From: Trichomonas tenax
Taxonomy: Eukaryota > Parabasalia > Trichomonadida > Trichomonadidae
DNA length: 29,477 bases
Direction of reading: 5' to 3'
Assembly (NCBI GenBank): GCA_023091735.1
Contig: JALKBU010000645.1
Coordinates: forward strand, 1-29,477
Part shown: in pieces, positions 19,141 to 28,584 of the stretch
Numbering within the stretch: position 1 is the stretch's first letter
Layout of the letters: each line of letters opens with the position of its first letter
The notes under the pieces: model-generated
Database searches by the model: none
What the model saw: only the letters and a program-made list of their open reading frames with translations
What the model was told of the DNA's origin: nothing
Made by a program: the position numbers and the translations under genes

Positions 19141-19334
19141 TTAATCAGGGATTCTTAATATCAAAGCAATGACAAACTTCCTCGTGTTTCAGCTGAAAAT
19201 CCCATAGATACAATGACCTGTAATTCTGAGATCTCCATCCTCATTTAGAACATACTCCAAATTAAACCAGAAATTTTATTAAAAGTGATTGTCAATTTGC
19301 CGTCATTTGACTCTTCATTTTGATTCAAGATCTA
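19141..19334 (-). pseudogene. Small minus-strand coding remnant
   Basis: The minus strand reads NQNEESNDGKLTITFNKISG then LIWSMF and a stop, and in the next frame NEDGDLRITGHCIYGIF, a TGA, then NTRKFVIALILRIPD and TAA. The composition is coding-like but broken by one shift and two stops. It faces the decayed gene just before it. The family is unknown. Confidence 0.3.
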
Positions 19335-19447
19335 TAAAAATGAGATAAATTAAACAATAAATAGACTATTAAATAAAGCTATCTAAACAAAATAAATATG
19401 AATAGTTCACAGCATTACCATTCCCTTTTTCTCTGTAAATATTAAAT

Positions 19448-20305
19448 TTAATATTCTTGAAACTGTTCTCTATTACTCATTCTATTTGGGGAACGAGATG
19501 GGGTAGAAGGCATATCACTATCCAAGTAGCTTGAAACTCTTGTTGAATCCTGTGAAACTCTCTCTGAACGTGGAGAAGTGAGTTTAACAACATTTAATGA
19601 TGCTGCTTTCTTTGGACTTGAAGCAGACTTGGATATAGATGGTCCAATATTTGAATTTGCAACTTCGCACTTCATTCTTGAAACAACACAGTCACCTTCG
19701 CATTTCTTGTTGAGCAAAAGTGCGTCAAGAGAGTACTGATAGCGCAGTGTTTCCAAATCAGAGCGATGTCGTGATAATGTCGCGTCAACTAATCTGCGAT
19801 ATTGATTATCTAAGTCAAAAACTTCTTTTGACTGCGTCAAATCTGCAAGTAATGCCTGAGCTTCAGCAAGAAGTTCGCTTGCCGGTCCGTAACAGTGGAT
19901 TGTCGCTAATTTTTGTGAAGAAGTGAGCATATTATTTGCTCTTTCCTTCGCTTGGTTGATTGCTTTGTCTCTATCATTCCTCCAGCTCTGTTTGAGTGCC
20001 TCTAATTCGTTTCTCTGCGCTTCAGCGAGTTTTTCTAATTCTTCAGCGAGACTTGTCGTTAAAACATCCCTTCCGTCTTCGAGGTTCCTCGTTGCTTGTT
20101 TCATTTCTTCGAAGCAGCGGTTGGAATTCGAGATTTTCGCTTGGTCAATGGAATCTAAAATATTATTTGTGTCGTCGTCGAAGTCTTTCTGCTCAGAGTC
20201 CAACCGTGCGCGGTATATTTCCTCGGCGCGCTTGTAGTCGTAGTTCTGGATCGCGAGTTTTTCTTCAGATAACGATGTTGGAATATTTTCTTGGCCTTCA
20301 CTCAT
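19448..20305 (-). CDS. Coiled-coil protein with Ser-Pro-rich tail
   Basis: This is a 285-residue, intact, highly charged protein. Residues about 10-200 are predicted to be almost all helix with heptad-like spacing (RAEEIYRARLDSEQKDF, LAEELEKLAEAQRNELEALK, DLDNQYRRLVDATLSRHRSD), interrupted near 137-142 (HCYGPA). Four cysteines at about 202-213 (KCEGDC, MKC) might bind metal or pair. The last 65 residues are Ser/Thr-Pro-rich and basic (SASSPKKAA, LTSPRSERV, STPSRSPNR), a likely disordered and phosphorylated tail. There is no signal peptide or membrane segment, so it is cytoplasmic or cytoskeletal. Its codon use is the most GC-rich in the window together with the HAD gene, which suggests steady expression. 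I do not recognise a named family. The start is the first ATG, before MSEGQENIPTSLSEEKLA. Confidence 0.8.
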   Translation of the reverse strand: MSEGQENIPTSLSEEKLAIQNYDYKRAEEIYRARLDSEQKDFDDDTNNILDSIDQAKISNSNRCFEEMKQATRNLEDGRDVLTTSLAEELEKLAEAQRNELEALKQSWRNDRDKAINQAKERANNMLTSSQKLATIHCYGPASELLAEAQALLADLTQSKEVFDLDNQYRRLVDATLSRHRSDLETLRYQYSLDALLLNKKCEGDCVVSRMKCEVANSNIGPSISKSASSPKKAASLNVVKLTSPRSERVSQDSTRVSSYLDSDMPSTPSRSPNRMSNREQFQEY

Positions 20306-21105
20306 TTTGTAATTTTTTTTTATATAAATATTTACACTCCTTATTTTTATATTTTATGTAGGGTCGCATTGGGAAGATAAGTCGAGGGATGGACTTTTTA
20401 TGGTATTGTAAAATCGTTCGGATATATTCTTATTTTTGTATATTTTTTGTCATGTAAATAAATATATTTCTGACATGCCAAAATTGAAGTATTTTACTTG
20501 GCAGAAAATTAAAATTTATGTCGTGTAAATTCACATTTCAAATATTTACATTTCAATTTTGAAAATTTATATGTTATATATATTTCTTAATATCACTTTT
20601 TCAAGGGTAAATTATTAGAATTTTTCAAAACTAAATGTGTAATTACAATCTATAGTAGCAATATAGTAATTATTCGCAGTATTAAATTTTTTCAAATAAA
20701 GTTTATAGATTTTTTTTAAAAAATTAATTTCTATCAAATATAATTTTGAAATAATTAATGAATTATTTACTATTTTATATACCAAATCTATTTTTGCCAA
20801 AATATTGAAAATATGCAGATAAATTTGTCAATATTTGTTTCAGATTATATGTTAAAAAACACTAATATTTTGCAAATAAATTTCTGCAAAATAATACCCA
20901 GCTATTTGCATAATTATTTCTCTTTATAAATTGTTTATATATTCATCATATTTATTATTTTATTAATATTTCATATTTTTTGCTATAATATGAATCAAAT
21001 TAAACTATGTTATTAAAAAGGGTCGGATTGAATGATAGTAATCTTTACTAAAATCTTATATTCTCGATATTTAGAAAAAATATAACTCTATTTTCTAAAA
21101 AAACT
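20306..21105. other. Very AT-rich spacer
   Basis: Upstream of the coiled-coil gene lies a patch of higher GC (about 20359-20395, GGGTCGCATTGGGAAGATAA), possibly a promoter element, since it lies about 60-90 bases before the ATG. The rest is extremely AT-rich, with repeated TTTGCAAATAAATTT-like words near 20770-20900. A 61-codon frame at 20615-20800 (-) has only AT-driven codons and is not called. Confidence 0.4.
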
Positions 21106-21759
21106 CTATACATCTAAGTTGGTCATGAACTCATCGATTTCTCGCGAAGGTTCGTCATGGCTATATTCGTTCATAGTCAACATCCAAATAATCCATAAGA
21201 TGATAAATGGATTAGGGAATTTGATGCAGAAACATAAAAGGCAGTAGACACAATATTGCATTTCGAATGCGTGTTTTCCCCAACGTGAAAAATATTTTAC
21301 ATAAATAATTTCATTCGCTGTTATATATAAAAATAGTGTTAACGGATACAAAAACAGTGCAAATTTCATTGGCTTTGGAATAGGAATAGGCAAATAGTTC
21401 CTCGTATTTGAAAAAACGCAACAAATTGATAAAATTATGAAACATATTGAAAGAAGGCCCTTTTCATAGATCAAAGCATAAAAATAGTATTGCTCTTGAA
21501 ACAAGGAAATGAAATCGTTGAATTTTGTTGGAAGATTAATGAATGCAGTGATTATTCTGAAAAGTAACAGAAATGTGAACAAATAATGGAATATTATTGA
21601 AATATAATACAACAACCCTGAGCCTTTGATAGAAAAAACTCTCAAAATTTCAATAAGATTTTTGAAATATGCAAGAATGGCTAATAAGCGAAATAAAAAA
21701 ATGGAATTAGTGATAAAAGCGCAAAAGTGATGTAAGTCAGGTTTCCAGGATGATCGCAT
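21106..21759 (-). CDS. Multi-pass membrane protein of unknown family, probably 5'-truncated
   Basis: From the first ATG (21759) this is a 217-residue protein with about five or six hydrophobic segments: FCAFITNSIFLFRLLAILAY, YYISIIFHYLFTFLLLFRII, GLLSICFIILSICCVF, FALFLYPLTLFLYI, YCVYCLLCFC and PFIILWIIWML. The C-terminus is polar and acidic (SREIDEFMTNLDV). The frame is open upstream to about 21900 and still reads like protein (KLLVDFNLKYIVTVTKL, RRYKALQICASEG) but contains no ATG; the only upstream candidate is a TTG at 21885. So the true 5' end may have been lost or mutated. Charged residues between helices (RLLAILAYFKN) loosely recall ion-channel segments, but no pore or selectivity motif can be pointed to. 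Function unknown. Confidence 0.5.
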   Translation of the reverse strand: MRSSWKPDLHHFCAFITNSIFLFRLLAILAYFKNLIEILRVFSIKGSGLLYYISIIFHYLFTFLLLFRIITAFINLPTKFNDFISLFQEQYYFYALIYEKGLLSICFIILSICCVFSNTRNYLPIPIPKPMKFALFLYPLTLFLYITANEIIYVKYFSRWGKHAFEMQYCVYCLLCFCIKFPNPFIILWIIWMLTMNEYSHDEPSREIDEFMTNLDV

Positions 21760-22126
21760 ACCTTCACTTGCACAAATTTGCAGCGCTTTATAACGCCTAA
21801 ACCCGCATAAATTAAAAATTGTTCCATGTAAAAATTTTGTCAGTTTTGTAACCGTAACTATATATTTAAGGTTAAAGTCGACCAATAATTTACGTTCTTT
21901 GAATCACACAAAGAGAATTCACACATTGATACATATATATAGCGATTTCAAATAATGAGCTTTCATCAAGAATATAGATTTTAAATGCTTTTAGAAGTCA
22001 CAATATGTATGTGTTTTGAATTATCAAAAATTAAGCAATGCATAATAGTTATTTCCACAACAGAACTTTAACCAATCTAATTTAATGATAAAGAAAAGAT
22101 AGTTAAGGATAATAGTCTAATATAAG

Positions 22127-23584
22127 TTAATGTCTGCCAATGTGAAGACATGGAAGACAGTTCTGAGTGACAAAAACAAGACACTCGCGTGTAGCACGAA
22201 TATCAAGTTTGCAGTCATGAATAAGATGAGAAAGGAATGTTTTAGTTTTGTTCTCGATCTCGATGCCACAGCGAAGATTGTTGCATCCAATGAATGCACT
22301 GACTGAGATGCTTGTCACACTGTTCGTCGGAATGAAGACAAAAACGAAATGAATGCAGCTCATGAATGCGCCTTCTTTGATCGTCTTCGTCATCGAAGGG
22401 AGTGAGAAGTACTTGACTTGAGATGCAGGAGGGAAAAGGATGAGATTCGTGTGCGTGCTGTTGAACAATGCACCTTTAACAACAGAATGTCGGTCGCTTG
22501 AGCTGATGATCATAGAGATCGATGTGCAGTCTCGGAATGCACCAACCACAATGTCGTTCAGTGATGATCCAGAAGGGTTTGTGAAAGATTCAAGCCTCGT
22601 GCACGATCTGAACGATTCTGGACCAATCACTGTCACAGTACTCAGTATATTGAGGAAGATTGACAAAATTGAGATTAAAACAATCAGGGAAGCAACCAGA
22701 ATTGATTGTCTTTAAAATTGAATTTGTTGGAAATGTTATCGTTTGAAGATTTGATTTTCCTTTGAATGCATCATTTTGTCAATTCTGTGATTGACGACAA
22801 AATATTGATTTCTATATTTTTATTTTCATCAATATTGATAAACTGTTGTGTTTTGATTATCAATGATCAAATACTGCGAATCCATATACAAACTAGAAAT
22901 TTCACCAAATTTGATTTTTGTCCAAGGGCTGAAAACTGATCCACCAAGAGTTTTTATATTGTGAGGTAATGTAATTTCAGTCAGCTTTTGGCATCCTGCA
23001 AAACATTGTTGATTGATTGTTGTTACTGATGATGGAATTGTGATGTTTACTATTCCAGATTGGGTAGTATCAACAAGCCACCATCTTCCAATAACAGTCA
23101 TGTTGCTGTCTTCTGGAATATTGACATTTGAAAGGTAATAACATTCCCAAAAACAAGTATATGGAATTGCTTCAATTGAAGATGGAAATGTGAAAGAAAT
23201 AATGTTATTATATTCAAATACATAATCTCCTAATGTTGTGATTCCATTTGGAAGAAATATTTCTGGACATCTGCAATACCAAAAAGCATAATTTCCAATT
23301 GATTTTAATCGTGAACATGGGCGGAGATCTACAGATGCCAATTTAGTACATCCATAAAATCCGTATTGTTGGATTGTTTCGAGCAGTGGACCTGATTCAA
23401 ATGAAAAAGATGTTAATGTGTCTTTGCATGGACTTAATGCATTTAATGTCTCGGATTGACCGAAGACGTATTTTGCGAGTCTTTTGATAACAAGTCTTGT
23501 CCTTCCACTGACTGTTGAACCTAGATACGAATCATCACTTGGATTTCTGCTGTTTCCAAGGAAAAGAGGTCAAATTTTTTTCAT
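22127..23584 (-). pseudogene. Decayed BspA-like leucine-rich-repeat gene (second of three)
   Basis: An ATG at 23584 starts MKKI and meets TGA at once. The same frame then runs open from about 23569 to 22829 with clean BspA repeats: YGFYGCTKLASVDLRPCSRL, NYAFWYCRCPEIFLPNGITT, TCFWECYYLSNVNIPED, SVTTINQQCFAGCQKLTEIT. After a stop at 22829 another frame continues (NDAFKGKSNLQTITFPTNSI, GCFPDCFNLNFVNLPQYT). A further shift near 22640 leads to SFRSCTRLESFTNPS and VGAFRDCTSISMIISSSDRH, ending TAA at 22127. No Pro/Thr stalk or membrane anchor is found. The early nonsense codon and two frameshifts make it a pseudogene, or leave a short fragment from about 23569 to 22829. Confidence 0.8.
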
Positions 23585-23760
23585 TCAAACTTATGCAAAT
23601 TGACAATAAATAAAGATTATAAATACGACATTAACATTTACATAAACAATTTTATAATAATCATAAGAATAGGAAATAACATAATATTATTCGAATCAAA
23701 ATTTTGAACCTTAAGTTGACCTCATCTATAAAATTTCCAACAATTTTAGTATTTTGATTT

Positions 23761-24465
23761 TCATACATTAATAAAAGGTGCACATAAATATAATGGTATC
23801 AGAGGATGAATATAGCAGCCGCAAATTGTCGCTTGTTTCTTTTCCTTAACAAACTGAAAGAACTGTCTAATTTCTTCTGGTTTACTGAAACTTCGTCATA
23901 AATGATAGTACATTATCGTAACATATTTTATTTTTGGTGCTGTAAAAAGAAATGGGTCCTCTATTGATTTCATACTGTTTGGTATAATATTCTCAACTAA
24001 GATGCAAAACTTCATACTAAAGTTAGCTATGGTTTAAACTTCATAAGGAATTACAAAACTAGTCATAAGGCTGGATGGAGGAAAGAATAGTAGTCTTTTC
24101 ATGTCCTTAGAATATATGACGCCATATATTTCATTATAATATGGGTTATTAGGATCTAAAATAATTTTTTTGCAAGAACAAGGCCCCATCAAAGGGATTT
24201 CCATAAGAAATTTATGCTTTCGGACTAATAGTAATGTTTTTTATTTTAGTATTGGCAAAAGCCTCATTATCAATATAATCAATAGTTGAAGGTAATTCGC
24301 ATATTGATAAGTTTATAAATTTTGAAAAAAACAACCAAATGGTATTCTTTGAAAATTATAAGAGACAATAACATTGGTGTACTGCAAAATATCATTGGTT
24401 ATTATAGGAACAGTTGTGGTTCTTCCATCATATTCAAATGTGTATGTACTAATAAATATTAATGC
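23761..24465 (-). pseudogene. Decayed BspA-like gene (third of three), scattered over three frames
   Basis: No long frame exists here, but the minus strand in three frames gives a typical trichomonad BspA segment. About 24465-24330 reads STYTFEYDGRTTTVPIITND and NVIVSYNFQRIPFGCF. About 24350-24230 reads INLSICELPSTIDYIDNEAF and ANTKIKNITISP. About 24190-23761 reads GPCSCKKIILDPNNPYYNEI, YGVIYSKDMKRLLFFPPSSL and FVIPYEV, then a TAA, IIPNSMKSIEDPF and more, a TGA, and an end of PFINV with TGA at 23761. The GVIYSKDMKxLLFFPPS block is a hallmark of trichomonad BspA proteins. It is close to the second decayed BspA gene on the same strand, so the two may be remains of one tandem pair. Confidence 0.65.
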
Positions 24466-24543
24466 CTACATTTAATTGTGTTTTATTCAATATGTCACTT
24501 TTAGATCTACAATAATAAATATTAATGCCTACATTTAATTGTG
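24451..24543. repeat. 30-base direct repeat, period 63
   Basis: Bases 24451-24480 recur exactly at 24514-24543 (AATAAATATTAATGCCTACA at the start of each). The 33 bases between them contain TATGTCACTTTTAG. The first copy overlaps the 5' edge of the third decayed BspA gene, so the duplication may mark its edge. Confidence 0.7.
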
Positions 24544-24907
24544 ATATAAATACGTTTACTATTAAGTACTTGTTTAATTTTAAATATATTTTGATGTATT
24601 ATCATGATTATGAACATGATAAGACATCAAAATATTTAAACGTATTGTTTGAAATTGCAATATAATTTATTACTTAGAGGCTGATACTTTAATTCTGGTC
24701 TTACATTTATGCAAATAATACATTGGAGAACTTCCAGACATATAGCTTCTGTATATTTTGAGCATGAATTATCCCCTTTAAATTCGTTTAAACCCCTCAT
24801 GCTGTAAAAATAAAAAAGACCTGTTATATTTTCTTTACAAATAAATTTAAAAATCAACACAACATAGAATACAGAGCCGGAGAAAATAAAAATAAAAAAT
24901 TGAGAGG
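24544..24907. other. Spacer before the HAD phosphatase gene
   Basis: A 74-codon minus frame (24636-24860, MLIFKFICKENITGLFYF) has weak coding character and no family match; it may be debris. No initiator-type TCA element is seen within 30 bases of the ATG at 24908, where the leader is A-rich (AAAATAAAAATAAAAAATTG). Confidence 0.35.
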
Positions 24908-25807
24908 ATGATCGACCACACTATTGAATGGTGTCTCCCACTACAAACAAAATTTCCAATGACAGAGAAAGTTGTCTGCTTCGATGGCGAAGGAGTCATA
25001 TGGTACGGCGGTTATCCTGTAGAGGGCGCCAACGATATCATCGGTGACATCAAGAAACTCGGCTATAGAGCTGTCTGTGTAACAAATAACGCATCAAAGT
25101 CGGTTAAACAGTACTTAGAGAGATTCCAGAAGAGTGGTTACACGAATTTCAACGAAGAGGATGTTATCACATCCGCCAGATCTGTTGGAATCTATTTAGT
25201 TAAAGCAAGATTTAATAAGCCAGGCAGAAAAGTCTTCGTTATTGGCACAGCGGGATTCGTAAGCCAACTCAGATCGTATAACTTGAACATTGTCATCGCT
25301 GCTGACTATGATGGTCTTGATATTCATACAATGGATATTGATCCTGAAGTTGCTGCCGTCGTTGTTGGTTCATCAGAAGAATTTTCTTACAGACATCTCA
25401 CAATCGCATCGAGATACGTCATTGAAAATGATGCACTTTTAATCAGTGCAAATCCAGACGACAACTATCCATATAACCACCATGTTTTAGTCCCAGCTGC
25501 TCACGCTTTGGCTGAGTGCATCGCTGCTGCAACAAATCACACAACAATAGCTCTCGGAAAACCACAAAAGTCAATGTTTGAGGCTATCCCAGGCTCTGAT
25601 AAGATCGACAGAGCACACAGCTGGATGATCGGTGACCGTCTTGCAACAGATGTTAAATTCGCTAAAGCTGCCGGATTAAGGTCAATTCTCGTTCTTACTG
25701 GTGTCACAAAGAAGGAGGATACAGTCAATCTTCCAGATGACGTCCGTCCAGACTTCATCTGCGCAGATCTCAAGGAATGTTATGAAGTTATTAAGAATAA
25801 TCCATAA
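24908..25807 (+). CDS. HAD-superfamily phosphatase (p-nitrophenylphosphatase / phosphoglycolate-pyridoxal phosphatase type) with altered motif I
   Basis: This is a 299-residue soluble protein of the HAD class IIA family, at full family length. Motif I is VVCFDGEGVIW (D26 the nucleophile) where the family has DxDG: the general acid/base Asp at +2 is Glu28. Motif II is AVCVTNNASKS (T59). The class IIA cap lies between about 80 and 210. Motif III is LGKPQKSMF (K218). Motif IV is MIGDRLATDVKFA (D243, D248). The usual family reaction is hydrolysis of small phosphate esters (2-phosphoglycolate, pyridoxal phosphate or aryl phosphates) in the cytosol. With Glu at +2, activity may be altered or lost. 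Everything else is intact, so it may be under selection in a changed role. The ATG at 24908 gives a 22-residue extension before motif I, normal for the family; a second in-frame ATG at residue 18 (MTEKVVCF) is also possible. Confidence 0.9.
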   Translation: MIDHTIEWCLPLQTKFPMTEKVVCFDGEGVIWYGGYPVEGANDIIGDIKKLGYRAVCVTNNASKSVKQYLERFQKSGYTNFNEEDVITSARSVGIYLVKARFNKPGRKVFVIGTAGFVSQLRSYNLNIVIAADYDGLDIHTMDIDPEVAAVVVGSSEEFSYRHLTIASRYVIENDALLISANPDDNYPYNHHVLVPAAHALAECIAAATNHTTIALGKPQKSMFEAIPGSDKIDRAHSWMIGDRLATDVKFAKAAGLRSILVLTGVTKKEDTVNLPDDVRPDFICADLKECYEVIKNNP

Positions 25808-26783
25808 ATACGTTTTATTTTTCGTTTCTATTAATCAGCAACTCTTTGAAACATAGTTTAAATAAGTTATGCAAATTAATAAGAAATATATTTCATTAAC
25901 TCAATAACAGAAAACTGTACATTCTTCTATATATTATGTATAAGAAATCATTCTTGGACTAAAATGTTAAAATATTATCAAAATCAGAATGAATGAAATT
26001 GTGTATAAGAAATCTAAATGGATTTAAAATGATATTATATTTACATAATTGCTTGAAAATATCGAATTGTATTAAAAATGGTTTTCGTTTTGACATCTAT
26101 CTAGATGAGAAGTGTAGAATAAGCATGCAATTTAACTTGATTTAATATCCATTTTAAAATAATCATTTTGATAATTTGAAATATTTTTCATGATTGTAGC
26201 AATTAATATGATATAGAACTCTACACTCTTGACGCAAAGAATAGTCTAATTTTACAAAACATCTAAAAAAAACTGAACTTGTCCGAAACATTTATCACAA
26301 AATGTAAAAGTGTCATATTACATTTTGAATTCAAAATAACCTTATTAAAATTTTCCAACCAGTGTTTAAAATGGAGTTCGAATGCTATAATCGCTATTCA
26401 AAATTTCAATGCAAATATAAACGTGCATTGTGTAAATTTTTAAAGATTTTTACTATATGACCAATGATTAGAAACTTGTGGTTTTTTGAATTTTGAAAAA
26501 GTGCTCTAAATTGAATGATTATATTTTTAGATATTTTATGAATAATTTTTTATTTTATTTCGAATACAGAGGCTATAAAGCGTTTAAAATCCAATTTTTT
26601 CAACAAAAAGGATAATCTTCATTAAATTCTCAATTTGCTTTGATTTTAGACGAAAATAAGTTGATTTTCAGTCATCTCAGATAGCTTTTAATGCAGCTCC
26701 GTTGTCGAAACATGTGTGTCAAAAAAAGCTAAAATTGAATTTTCTTTGAAATTTTTCTTATATTTACAAAACTTTAAAAAATT
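25808..26783. other. AT-rich spacer, about 1 kb
   Basis: I see no gene, RNA or clean initiator. An imperfect direct repeat built on TATAAGAAATC followed by AAAATG occurs near 25938 and again near 26002. A second GC-poor part runs up to the next ATG. Confidence 0.4.
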
Positions 26784-27290
26784 ATGAATGGAGGCCAACC
26801 CTACAATCCAATAAGAGGAAATAGACCATACAGCTATCCGCCAACACGAATCAGTCGCGAATATCTCGTCGAGTACTACTCCAGAATCTTCAGAAGGCGA
26901 TGCGTTGATCAAATATATAACGACGTAGTAAAAGTTATTTATTCGATACCTGGGCCATTGAATCGACAGGAGCTTCTAAACATAGCAAAGGAAATCTGTT
27001 CTCATTATCCCATGAAAATGGATCGAGAAGCTCAAAGAACCACAGAAATGTGTCTTGTGTGGTTTTGTGAGCACTGGAGTTTAGTTACTCCATACTTGCC
27101 CGGTATTATCGAACGCAGAAAATTGATTTATGGAAATAAGCCATTGCTTAAACCTCCGCCTGAGAAAAAAGTCAGCAAAATCAACGAAGAAGAATTATTT
27201 AAAGATATCGAGAGGTTCTCTGTTGACAGCAATTTTTCAGAATTTGTTTCAAATTCCATAAAATCATTTCCAAGTTCGATATTCGAATGA
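26784..27290 (+). CDS. Orphan 168-residue basic protein
   Basis: This is an intact frame with good codon composition. It starts MNGGQPYNPIRGNRPYSYPP, a Pro/Tyr/Arg-rich, probably disordered N-terminus. It then has a compact helical core of about residues 24-118 (REYLVEYYSRIFRRRCVDQI, NRQELLNIAKEICSHYP, MCLVWFCEHWSLVTPYLPG) and ends with a charged tail (PPPEKKVSKINEEELFKDI). There is no signal peptide or membrane helix. The core could be a small helical nucleic-acid or protein-binding domain, but I recognise no family. The neighbours give no hint. The leader is A/T-rich without an exact TCA initiator. Confidence 0.65.
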   Translation: MNGGQPYNPIRGNRPYSYPPTRISREYLVEYYSRIFRRRCVDQIYNDVVKVIYSIPGPLNRQELLNIAKEICSHYPMKMDREAQRTTEMCLVWFCEHWSLVTPYLPGIIERRKLIYGNKPLLKPPPEKKVSKINEEELFKDIERFSVDSNFSEFVSNSIKSFPSSIFE

Positions 27291-27768
27291 CTTTTTCCTT
27301 TGGACCATTTTTCATGAAAGATACCTTTGTTTATTAAAATCTTTAAAATGAACATTAAAACTATTTTCTTGATTTTGATGAAATATTCATAAAAGTGTCT
27401 TGTATCTGTTGGATTTTTATTAAAGTTTAAATTGTCTGCCAAAATGATTTAAAATTACCAATTTCCATAAGAATTATCTTAGATATATGAACTATCATTG
27501 ATAAAGTAGCTATACAATATAATGCTATTGTGTTTGATAGTTTAATTAAAGATAATTTACGCAATGATAACATATTAGTATCTAATCGTTGCGAATATAT
27601 TAAAACGTTGTATATAAGGTTTTGAAATTTAATTTCGAAATATAATTTACAATTATTTTTCTTATTGCATGGAATCAGTGATTTAAAAGAGCAAAGCGAG
27701 CAATGGCTCATTCATTGATTGATTTAAGTCAACTGACATCAAATTAAAGTTTTATCTCCATTTTCAAG
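27291..27768. other. Spacer between convergent genes
   Basis: A 94-codon minus frame (27427-27711, MSHCSLCSFKSLIPCNKKN) is open but has weak coding character. It contains LSLIKLSNTIALYCIATL, which may be debris of a repeated trichomonad gene. Nothing else is seen. Confidence 0.3.
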
Positions 27769-28584
27769 TTATTTCTTACTTTTGACGATTACCAATTCAA
27801 CAATAAGTATGGATATAATAACAATGACGCAAGCAGCTGATATAGCAAGAATTAACAAAACTTTTCCATAATATTTTGTTTTTGGTGGATTGTCATCATT
27901 CTGATTGATAGGAACATATGCTTCTATTATGGTTTTAGTTAATGTTTCAGATGCAATGATTAAATCCATGAGATGCGAATTGGAGTGTACAATTTGCGCA
28001 TGAATATATGTTTTTGAATTTATAATTATGTGTATTAATGTTTCTGTCATATTTGGGCCTCTTGTGTTTGGTTCTAATGATTTACAAACATCTTCGTAAA
28101 TCGGTTTGAAGTTGATTGTTGTTGGAGAATTGAGCATTGAATCTATTCTAAATTCAAACATTGGATCTAAACCTTCAGTCTCTGCAATCTTGCAGTTTTC
28201 TGTCAATTCAATGTAACACTCTTCAAATCCTAATGAAGCTTGGAAACTAAACATGATTGTGGACTATTTTAATGTTGTCTTTTCGAAGTTGCAAACTGTG
28301 AAATATACACTCAGGAAAAATGTTCCTAACATCATTGAAGCTGTGTTCGAAATAAAGTTGCACTGGTTCATTGTCAACTTATAGTCTCTGTTGAGATAAC
28401 CAACATAAATACAGTCTCCTGTTGAATCATAATTAGCGGTCCTTGAAAATAATGCAGTATCCTTTGTAATACAGTGAGTAATGTTGATATCTGACCAAGC
28501 ACATGTTGTGAATATATTGTTGAATCGATGTCTGATGTGATATTCATTGAATTGAGATTTCCTTACAATCCATATTTTGATCAT
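27769..28584 (-). pseudogene. C-terminal part of a Pmp-like surface membrane protein, split by one TAG
   Basis: Two minus-strand frames, 28584-28264 and 28254-27769, are the same reading frame separated by a single TAG at 28266-28264 (FEKTTLK, stop, STIMFSFQAS). The first half has Asn/Cys-rich repeats of the kind seen in trichomonad Pmp-like (polymorphic membrane protein) surface proteins: DINITHCITKDTALFSRT, CIYVGYLNRDYKLTMNQCNF, ISNTASMMLGTFFLSVYFTV. The second half has a polar luminal part and one membrane helix near the C-terminus (VLLILAISAACVIVIISILI) with a short basic tail (VIVKSKK). Full family members are much longer, so the 5' part is missing too. The lesion is one base, so a strain with a readable gene is possible. 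Confidence 0.6.

Noticed and set aside
19720..20361. Plus-strand ORFs across the coiled-coil gene
   Set aside because: The minus-strand frame has proper heptads, a start and a stop; the plus frames are Ser/Phe/Leu-rich shadows.
20615..20800. 61-codon minus-strand ORF
   Set aside because: It is made almost only of AT-rich codons (Ile, Asn, Lys, Tyr, Leu), as expected of chance frames in this spacer.
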